Source: an uncultured Azohydromonas sp. (lineage in GTDB: Bacteria > Pseudomonadota > Gammaproteobacteria > Burkholderiales > Burkholderiaceae_C). From it: 10,992 nucleotides of DNA. The DNA is taken from contig NZ_CALAOH010000253.1 in assembly GCF_937926365.1 (NCBI RefSeq), positions 1 to 10,992 on the forward strand, written 5' to 3'. Under the pieces are notes generated by a model that searched no databases, had not been told where the DNA came from, and was given only the letters and a program-made list of their open reading frames with translations. Of the stretch, positions 1 to 10,992 are shown one piece after another (the first letter of the stretch is position 1; every line of letters starts with the position of its first letter). The translations under genes were made by a program, and so were the position numbers.

Positions 1-126
1 CCCCCCCTGCCACTGGCAGCAGACGGTGCACCCACCGGAGACCGGCTTGAATTCTTTGGGCGCGGCCGGAGCCGCGCCGCAGGCTTGAAGGGCGCGCCGC
101 AAGGCACACCCACACACCGGCTCGGC
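1..126. other. Non-coding region downstream of fusA, up to the window edge
   Basis: On the minus strand this follows the fusA stop codon. In bacteria with this operon order the next gene is usually tuf or rpsJ, but I see no ATG on the minus strand here and no recognisable EF-Tu or S10 start, so the next gene must begin beyond position 1. The spacer contains a perfect 8-bp hairpin (59-78, listed separately), a short inverted repeat CTGCC/GGCAG at 7-19, and a run of seven C at 1-7 (seven G on the transcribed strand). No U-tract terminator is visible, so transcription may continue out of the window. Confidence 0.6.
59..78 (-). other. Strong intercistronic RNA hairpin after fusA (no U-tract)
   Basis: Read on the minus strand, the arms GGCGCGGC and GCCGCGCC are perfect complements around the loop UCCG. 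The closing pair is C-G, so the loop is a C(UNCG)G-type tetraloop, a class known for high stability. The hairpin begins 48 nt after the fusA stop. It is followed by CAAAGAATTC instead of a run of U, which argues against a classical intrinsic terminator. It could protect the upstream mRNA from 3' exonucleases, mark a processing site, or slow polymerase before the next gene. These roles are inferred; only the structure is seen. Confidence 0.55.
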
Positions 127-2229
127 TTACTTGCCGCGAGCGGTGATGATGGCGTCGGCCACGTTCTTCGGAGCTTCAGCGTAGTGCTTGAACTCCATGG
201 TGTACGTGGCACGGCCCTGCGACATCGAGCGCAGCGTGGTCGAGTAGCCGAACATCTCGGACAGCGGTACTTCCGCCTTGATGATCTTGCCGCCGCCGAC
301 CATGTCGTCCATGCCCTGCACCATGCCGCGACGGGACGACAGGTCGCCCATCACGGAGCCGGCGTAGTCCTCGGGCGTTTCCACCTCGACGGCCATCATC
401 GGCTCCAGGATCACCGGGCTGGCCTTGCGGCAGGCTTCCTTGAAGCCCATCGAGGCGGCCATCTTGAAGGCGTTTTCCGACGAGTCCACTTCGTGGTACG
501 AACCGAAGGTCAGCGTGACCTTCACGTCCACCACCGGGTAGCCGGCCAGCACGCCGTTCGGCAGGGTGTCGATGACGCCCTTTTCCACCGCCGGGATGTA
601 CTCACGCGGCACCACACCGCCCTTGATGGCGTCGACGAACTCGAAGCCCTTGCCCGGCTCCTGAGGCTCGACCGTGAACACCACGTGGCCGTACTGGCCC
701 TTACCGCCGGACTGACGCACGAACTTGCCTTCGACGTCCTCGGCCTTCTTGCGGATGGTCTCGCGGTAGGCCACCTGCGGCTTGCCGACGTTGGCTTCCA
801 CGCCGAACTCGCGCTTCATGCGGTCGACGATGATCTCCAGGTGCAGCTCGCCCATGCCGGAGATGATGGTCTGGCCCGACTCTTCGTCCGTCTTGACGCG
901 GAACGAGGGGTCTTCGGCGGCCAGGCGGCTCAGGGCGATGCCCATCTTCTCCTGGTCAGCCTTGGTCTTGGGCTCCACGGCCTGCGCGATCACGGGCTCG
1001 GGGAAGACCATCTTTTCCAGCGTGACGATGGCTTCAGGGTCGCACAGGGTCTCGCCCGTGGTGACTTCCTTCAGGCCCACGCAGGCGGCAATGTCGCCGG
1101 CCAGAATTTCCTTGATCTCTTCGCGCTGGTTGGCATGCATCTGCAGGATGCGGCCGATGCGCTCCTTCTTGCCCTTGATCGGGTTGTAGACGGTGTCGCC
1201 CGACTTCAGCACGCCCGAGTACACGCGCACGAAGGTCAACTGGCCGACATAGGGGTCGGTCATCAGCTTGAACGCCAGCGCGGCGAACTTCTCGTTGTCG
1301 TCAGCCTTGCGGGTGACTTCCTTGTCGTCCTCGTCCGTACCGGCCACGGGCGGGATATCCACCGGCGACGGCAGGAAGTCGATGACGGCGTCGAGCATGC
1401 GCTGCACGCCCTTGTTCTTGAACGCGGTGCCGCACAGCATCGGCTGGATCTCGGTGGCGATGGTGCGCGCACGCAGACCCTGCTTGATCTCGGCCTCGGT
1501 CAGCTCGCCCGTCTCGAGGTACTTGTTCATCAGTTCCTCGGACGACTCGGCAGCGGCCTCGATCATGTTCTCGCGCCACTTCTGGCAGTCGGCCTCGAGG
1601 TCCGCCGGGATGTCGGCGTAGTCGAACTTCATGCCTTGCGAGGCCTCGTCCCAAATGATGGCCTTCATCTTGAGCAGGTCCACCACGCCCTTGAAGTTTT
1701 CCTCGGCACCGATGGGCACGACGATAGGCACGGGGTTGGCCTTCAGGCGCGTCTTCATCTGGTCATAGACCTTGAAGAAGTTGGCGCCGGTGCGGTCCAT
1801 CTTGTTGACGAAGGCCAGGCGCGGCACCTTGTACTTGTTGGCCTGGCGCCAGACGGTCTCGGACTGCGGCTGCACGCCACCCACGGCGCAGTACACCATG
1901 CAGGCGCCGTCGAGCACGCGCATGGAACGCTCCACCTCGATGGTGAAGTCCACGTGGCCCGGGGTGTCGATGATGTTGAAACGATGCTCCGGATAGGACA
2001 GGTCCATGCCCTTCCAGAAGCAGGTGGTCGCAGCGGAGGTGATGGTGATGCCCCGCTCCTGCTCCTGCTCCATCCAGTCCATGGTGGCAGCGCCGTCGTG
2101 GACTTCACCGATCTTGTGGTTCACGCCCGTGTAGAACAGGATCCGCTCGGTCGTGGTCGTCTTGCCGGCATCGATGTGCGCCGAGATACCGATGTTGCGG
2201 TAGCGCTCGATGGGGGTCTTGCGGGACAT
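127..2229 (-). CDS. fusA: Elongation factor G (EF-G), translational GTPase
   Basis: EF-G catalyses GTP-dependent translocation of tRNAs and mRNA on the ribosome and, with ribosome recycling factor, splits post-termination ribosomes. It is a 700-aa cytosolic protein, the normal length for the family. All GTPase motifs are visible: the P-loop AHIDAGKTT (17-25), switch I RGITIT (59-64), DTPGH (88-92) with the catalytic His92, and NKMD (142-145). The G domain covers roughly residues 1-290, followed by domains II to V; the segment GQYGHVVF lies in domain IV, which enters the A site. The start is set by a GGAG Shine-Dalgarno at 2237-2240, 7 nt before the ATG; the stop is TAA. It is the third gene of the str operon, 69 nt after rpsG, with a strong hairpin between them. 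Many Burkholderiales carry a second fusA elsewhere; position marks this one as the str-operon copy. No defects are seen. Confidence 0.98.
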   Translation of the reverse strand: MSRKTPIERYRNIGISAHIDAGKTTTTERILFYTGVNHKIGEVHDGAATMDWMEQEQERGITITSAATTCFWKGMDLSYPEHRFNIIDTPGHVDFTIEVERSMRVLDGACMVYCAVGGVQPQSETVWRQANKYKVPRLAFVNKMDRTGANFFKVYDQMKTRLKANPVPIVVPIGAEENFKGVVDLLKMKAIIWDEASQGMKFDYADIPADLEADCQKWRENMIEAAAESSEELMNKYLETGELTEAEIKQGLRARTIATEIQPMLCGTAFKNKGVQRMLDAVIDFLPSPVDIPPVAGTDEDDKEVTRKADDNEKFAALAFKLMTDPYVGQLTFVRVYSGVLKSGDTVYNPIKGKKERIGRILQMHANQREEIKEILAGDIAACVGLKEVTTGETLCDPEAIVTLEKMVFPEPVIAQAVEPKTKADQEKMGIALSRLAAEDPSFRVKTDEESGQTIISGMGELHLEIIVDRMKREFGVEANVGKPQVAYRETIRKKAEDVEGKFVRQSGGKGQYGHVVFTVEPQEPGKGFEFVDAIKGGVVPREYIPAVEKGVIDTLPNGVLAGYPVVDVKVTLTFGSYHEVDSSENAFKMAASMGFKEACRKASPVILEPMMAVEVETPEDYAGSVMGDLSSRRGMVQGMDDMVGGGKIIKAEVPLSEMFGYSTTLRSMSQGRATYTMEFKHYAEAPKNVADAIITARGK

Positions 2230-2249
2230 GGTGTCACTCCAAATACAGG

Positions 2250-2285
2250 GGCCGCCCGCGGGTTGGTACTAACCCTTGGGCGGCC
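2250..2285 (-). promoter_or_regulatory. Strong hairpin between rpsG and fusA, just upstream of the fusA ribosome binding site
   Basis: On the minus-strand RNA an outer 8-bp stem (GGCCGCCC with GGGCGGCC), a 2x2 internal loop and an inner 5-bp stem (GGGUU with AACCC) close a 6-nt loop AGUACC. The structure starts 13 nt after the rpsG stop and ends 9 nt before the fusA GGAG Shine-Dalgarno at 2237-2240. There is no proper U-tract (it continues CCUGUAUUUGG), so a terminator is unlikely. It may insulate fusA translation from rpsG, set the S7:EF-G ratio, or guide mRNA processing. Structure is seen; function is inferred. Confidence 0.5.
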
Positions 2286-2298
2286 GGAACAGACGAGT

Positions 2299-2769
2299 TT
2301 AGAAGCGGAAGTGCGAGAAGGCCTTGTTGGCTTCGGCCATGCGGTGCACTTCGTCACGCTTCTTCATGGCGCCGCCACGGCCTTCGCTAGCTTCCAGCAG
2401 TTCGTTTGCCAGACGCGCCGCCATGGACTTCTCGCCACGCTTGCGGGCCGAATCCTTGAGCCAGCGCATGGCCAGGGCCACGCGGCGCACGGGGCGAACT
2501 TCCACGGGAACTTGGTAGTTCGCACCGCCAACGCGGCGGGATTTCACCTCGACCATCGGCTTGACGTTGTTCAGCGCGATCATGAAGACCTCCAGCGGGT
2601 CTTTGCCGGCCTTCTTCTCGACCTGCTCCAGCGCGCCGTAGATGATGCGCTCGGCCACGGCCTTCTTGCCGGACTCCATGACGACGTTCATGAACTTGGA
2701 CAGATCGACCGAGCCGAACTTCGGATCGGGCAGGATCTCGCGCTTGGGTACTTCGCGACGACGTGGCAT
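2299..2769 (-). CDS. rpsG: 30S ribosomal protein S7 (uS7)
   Basis: S7 is a primary 16S rRNA-binding protein that nucleates assembly of the 30S head and lies next to the E-site tRNA. The 156-aa length is normal. It opens with the typical MPRRREVPKR and has the family's long beta-hairpin at about residues 72-92 (MVEVKSRRVGGANYQVPVEV) between helices, then the basic C-terminal half ending in AFSHFRF. The ATG is preceded by AAGGA (2776-2780) at 6 nt. It is the second gene of the str operon, separated from rpsL by an unusually roomy 179 nt and from fusA by 69 nt. In E. coli S7 represses its own operon by binding the rpsL-rpsG spacer; the spacer here is structured and may act similarly, but I cannot show homology of the site. 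Confidence 0.98.
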   Translation of the reverse strand: MPRRREVPKREILPDPKFGSVDLSKFMNVVMESGKKAVAERIIYGALEQVEKKAGKDPLEVFMIALNNVKPMVEVKSRRVGGANYQVPVEVRPVRRVALAMRWLKDSARKRGEKSMAARLANELLEASEGRGGAMKKRDEVHRMAEANKAFSHFRF

Positions 2770-2948
2770 TTCTATTCCTTTGACTTCAGCTGGCAGGCGC
2801 TGTGTTGACTGCTTGCTGCCTGCCGCGGAGACCGCTCACCGGCACTCCACTTACTCGGCCGCCTGACTTCACTCAGGATTTCAGGACAACCGCGACACGC
2901 CCGGCAACGGCCTTTTCGACCGCCATCCCGGCAATTGACGGACCCCGA
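2770..2948 (-). promoter_or_regulatory. rpsL-rpsG spacer, candidate S7 feedback region
   Basis: This is 179 nt between two co-directional ribosomal protein genes, with no open frame of note. Read on the minus strand it contains a 5-bp hairpin CCTGA/TCAGG with a 6-nt loop (2862-2877) and a perfect 7-bp inverted repeat GGCAGGC/GCCTGCC (2792-2798 with 2818-2824) around a 19-nt loop. The second hairpin ends 11 nt before the rpsG Shine-Dalgarno. In E. coli the same gene junction is where S7 binds to repress translation of the distal cistrons. The position is equivalent, but the sequence here has not been compared with the known site. I see no convincing internal promoter. Confidence 0.4.
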
Positions 2949-3323
2949 TTACTTCTTGGGCCGCTTGGCGCCGTACTTCGAGCGCGATTGCTTGCGGTCC
3001 TTGACGCCCTGCAGGTCCAGCGAGCCGCGCACGATGTGGTAGCGCACGCCCGGAAGGTCCTTCACGCGGCCGCCACGCACGAGCACCACCGAGTGCTCTT
3101 GCAGGTTGTGGCCTTCACCGCCGATGTAGGAGATGACCTCGAAACCGTTGGTCAGGCGCACCTTGGCGACCTTACGCAGCGCCGAGTTCGGCTTCTTGGG
3201 GGTCGTCGTGTAGACGCGGGTGCAGACGCCACGGCGCTGCGGGCCGCCCTGCATGGCAGGCGACTTGGACTTCGTGGGCTCGGTCTCGCGACCGTAGCGC
3301 ACGAGTTGGTTGATGGTTGGCAT
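2949..3323 (-). CDS. rpsL: 30S ribosomal protein S12 (uS12)
   Basis: S12 sits at the decoding centre, helps monitor codon-anticodon pairing and is the classic site of streptomycin resistance. The 124-aa protein has the invariant TTTPKKPNSALRK segment (39-51) and GGRVKDLPGVRYH (84-96). Lys43 and Lys88, where high-level streptomycin resistance changes occur, are both wild type, and Asp89, the residue that RimO methylthiolates in other bacteria, is present. The N-terminal third is more divergent: residues 25-31 read QGGPQRR, without the Cys found before PQ(K/R)RG in E. coli S12. The C terminus is RPKK followed directly by TAA. The start ATG has only a modest GGGA (3333-3336) at 9 nt. It is the first gene of the str operon, with its own promoter about 200 nt upstream. 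Confidence 0.98.
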   Translation of the reverse strand: MPTINQLVRYGRETEPTKSKSPAMQGGPQRRGVCTRVYTTTPKKPNSALRKVAKVRLTNGFEVISYIGGEGHNLQEHSVVLVRGGRVKDLPGVRYHIVRGSLDLQGVKDRKQSRSKYGAKRPKK

Positions 3324-3524
3324 AGGACTTGTTCCCGTTTGAAGTCACACCTGCGCCACCACCCACCACAACGGCCTAACCTGGGGTTAGGCGTCGCAGT
3401 GGGCGATGGCGTCTTGTTCTTCCGGAAGAGGCCGAGCACTCCAAGTTCTGGAGACGGGCCCGAAGCCGCAAAGTGTTCGCGGTGAGCCGCCCGACAAAGA
3501 GCGCAGCAGGGTCTGCCGAAAAGC
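3324..3524 (-). promoter_or_regulatory. Long structured 5' leader of the str operon mRNA
   Basis: The inferred transcript start is near 3524, which gives about 200 nt of untranslated leader before rpsL. Read on the minus strand it contains a perfect 12-bp palindrome TCTTCCGGAAGA (3418-3429), a 5-bp hairpin CTCCA/TGGAG with a 5-nt loop (3439-3453) and, closest to the gene, a perfect 8-bp hairpin (3374-3392). None is followed by a U-tract, so a simple attenuator is not apparent. No conserved coding sequence is seen in it; open frames crossing it are antisense shadows of the PIN gene or unrelated to any family I recognise. A leader of this length suggests post-transcriptional control, but the controlling factor cannot be named. 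Confidence 0.45.
3374..3392 (-). other. 8-bp hairpin in the rpsL leader
   Basis: On the minus-strand RNA the arms GCCUAACC and GGUUAGGC pair perfectly around the loop CCA. The hairpin ends 50 nt before the rpsL ATG and is followed by CGTTGTGGTGGG, with no run of U. It is the most stable local structure I see in the leader. It could be a protein-binding site or an mRNA-stabilising element; neither can be decided from one sequence. Confidence 0.45.
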
Positions 3525-3529
3525 CGGCG

Positions 3530-3559
3530 ATTATAGTCCGAGCATCTAGCTGTGTGCAA
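3530..3559 (-). promoter_or_regulatory. Sigma-70-type promoter of the str operon (rpsL)
   Basis: Read on the minus strand, a perfect consensus -10 box TATAAT occupies 3530-3535. A partial -35 box TTGCAC (3 of 6 matches to TTGACA) lies at 3554-3559, with an 18-nt spacer. The start point should fall near 3523-3525. Between the -10 and the start lies CGCCGG, an entirely G/C discriminator. GC-rich discriminators are characteristic of promoters repressed by ppGpp/DksA in amino acid starvation, which fits a ribosomal protein operon. The -10 is strong evidence; the -35 and the stringent control are inferences. Confidence 0.7.
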
Positions 3560-3660
3560 GTTGTCCACAAGCCGCTACCAGTCTCTGCATGTGAGATCTG
3601 CACGCCCTGGCCCGCGGCCTCGCCAACCGCCTCTTCCCGCCCGTTCCAGAAGCCTTTGCC

Positions 3661-4185
3661 ATGTCCGACACACTGTCTGCGCCGTCCTTTCCCATCACCG
3701 CGGGCCACGCCCTGCCGCGGACGGCGCACACCAGGAACGGAGAAATCCCGGCCGCCGTGCTGGACAGCAACGCCGTACTGGACTGGCTGCTCTTCGGCGA
3801 CCCGTCGATGCAGCGGCTGGGGCAAGCCATCCGCGCCGGCCATTGCCGCTGGATCGTGACGTCGGCGCTGCGTGATGAACTCGAACACGTGTTGGCTCGC
3901 GGCCTGCGCAGCCGTCCACAGGCCGACGCCGGACCGCTCTGGGAGACCTGGCAACAACTGACTTGCCTGGTGGAGCCGCCTGCCGACGCACCACCGCCGC
4001 CCGGTCTGCGCTGCACCGACGGCGATGACCAGAAGTTCCTGGCCGTCGCGCTCGCACATAGCGCACGCTGGCTGGTGAGCCGTGACCGCGCCCTGCTGAA
4101 GCTGCGGCGCCGCGCCCGCGAGCGCGGGCTGCTGATCCTCACACCAGCGCAGTGGTCGCTGGAGACAACGGCAGCGCCGGGCTGA
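3661..4185 (+). CDS. PIN-domain protein, putative ribonuclease (VapC-like/PIN_3 type)
   Basis: PIN domains are small metal-dependent nucleases, mostly cutting RNA. The 174-aa product shows the expected acidic residues in order: Asp35 in VLDSNAVLDWL, Glu73 in LRDELEHVL, Asp120/122/123 in CTDGDDQKFLAVAL, and Asp142 in WLVSRDRALLKL. The spacing resembles the group often annotated as 'putative toxin-antitoxin system toxin component, PIN family'. About 33 residues precede the domain. The ATG at 3661 has only a weak AGAAG at 8 nt; no other ATG, GTG or TTG occurs between it and the in-frame TGA at 3592, although that stretch reads like coding sequence. There is no adjacent antitoxin-like gene: upstream is the divergent rpsL leader, downstream the convergent rpoC. 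It may be a housekeeping nuclease instead of a toxin. Substrate and role are unknown. Base composition looks like its neighbours, so recent transfer is not indicated. Confidence 0.85.
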   Translation: MSDTLSAPSFPITAGHALPRTAHTRNGEIPAAVLDSNAVLDWLLFGDPSMQRLGQAIRAGHCRWIVTSALRDELEHVLARGLRSRPQADAGPLWETWQQLTCLVEPPADAPPPPGLRCTDGDDQKFLAVALAHSARWLVSRDRALLKLRRRARERGLLILTPAQWSLETTAAPG

Positions 4186-4207
4186 AGAGCCCGCCGCGCC
4201 GGCAATG

Positions 4208-4232
4208 AAAAAGGCGGCCGAAGCCGCCTTTT
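4208..4232. terminator. Bidirectional intrinsic terminator between the PIN gene and rpoC
   Basis: A perfect 6-bp GC stem (GGCGGC/GCCGCC, 4213-4218 with 4223-4228) is flanked by A-tract and T-tract, so both strands give a hairpin followed by U. For rpoC (minus) the RNA is GGCGGC-UUCG-GCCGCC followed by five U, 24 nt after the stop codon; the loop is an extra-stable C(UUCG)G tetraloop. For the PIN gene (plus) the loop is CGAA and four U follow, 23 nt after the stop. This is a textbook factor-independent terminator serving two convergent genes, and it ends the rpoBC transcription unit. Confidence 0.9.
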
Positions 4233-4256
4233 GCTGGAGAGTCAGCCCGAAGCTGC

Positions 4257-8495
<4,239 letters not shown>

Positions 8496-8516
8496 GCCTA
8501 ACTCCTTGTCCGTTCC

Positions 8517-10992
<2,476 letters not shown>

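Noticed and set aside
2250..2285. Intrinsic terminator before fusA
   Set aside because: No continuous U-tract follows the hairpin and fusA, an essential co-directional gene, has no other promoter in sight.
85..2808. 907-codon plus-strand open frame opposite fusA and rpsG
   Set aside because: It is a shadow of high-GC codon usage in two certain genes. The product is a low-complexity, His/Leu/Asp/Gly-rich sequence with no recognisable domain, and it crosses the fusA-rpsG boundary.
3561..3569. TTGTCCACA, one mismatch from the DnaA box TTATCCACA, next to the rpsL -35
   Set aside because: A single 9-mer with one mismatch is expected by chance about twice in a window of this size, and there is no cluster of boxes or AT-rich unwinding element.
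3376..4205. Minus-strand open frames (227 and 219 codons) opposite the PIN gene and reaching the rpsL leader
   Set aside because: Their sequences are Arg/Ser/Ala-rich without motifs, while the plus-strand frame has ordered PIN acidic residues. They are shadows.

Overview
The window is a GC-rich chromosomal segment carrying the junction between the RNA polymerase (rpoBC) operon and the str (streptomycin) operon. The contiguous order rpoB-rpoC-rpsL-rpsG-fusA, the protein sequences (EF-G of 700 aa, S12 beginning MPTINQLVR, beta' of 1412 aa) and the base composition point to a betaproteobacterium of the order Burkholderiales, most likely Comamonadaceae or a close relative. This placement comes from recognising the sequences, not from a database search.

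Layout, following transcription on the minus strand from the right edge: the 3' two thirds of rpoB (8517 to beyond 10992, 5' end outside the window); rpoC (4257-8495), 21 nt downstream with a strong Shine-Dalgarno; a factor-independent hairpin terminator at 4208-4232 that ends the rpoBC unit; one plus-strand gene (3661-4185) for a PIN-domain protein, convergent with rpoC and divergent from rpsL; the rpsL promoter (3530-3559) and a leader of about 200 nt; then rpsL (2949-3323), rpsG (2299-2769) and fusA (127-2229). The last 126 nt hold a strong hairpin but no start of a following gene, so tuf or rpsJ, if next, lies outside.

How it works together: rpoB and rpoC encode the two catalytic subunits of RNA polymerase; S12 and S7 build the decoding centre and the 30S head; EF-G drives translocation. 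This is core transcription and translation machinery. The PIN gene is the only accessory-type gene and breaks what could otherwise be one colinear transcription unit. With the terminator on one side and a perfect-consensus -10 on the other, the sequence argues that the str operon is transcribed separately from rpoBC here. Four strong hairpins (rpsL leader, rpsL-rpsG spacer, rpsG-fusA spacer, downstream of fusA) are the most interesting non-coding features and are candidates for ribosomal-protein feedback or mRNA processing.

I found no mobile elements, CRISPR arrays, tRNA or rRNA genes. The many long open frames antisense to the real genes are artefacts of high GC codon usage. I saw no clear evidence of a wholly new system. 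The best candidate for follow-up is the orphan PIN-domain gene at this conserved junction.
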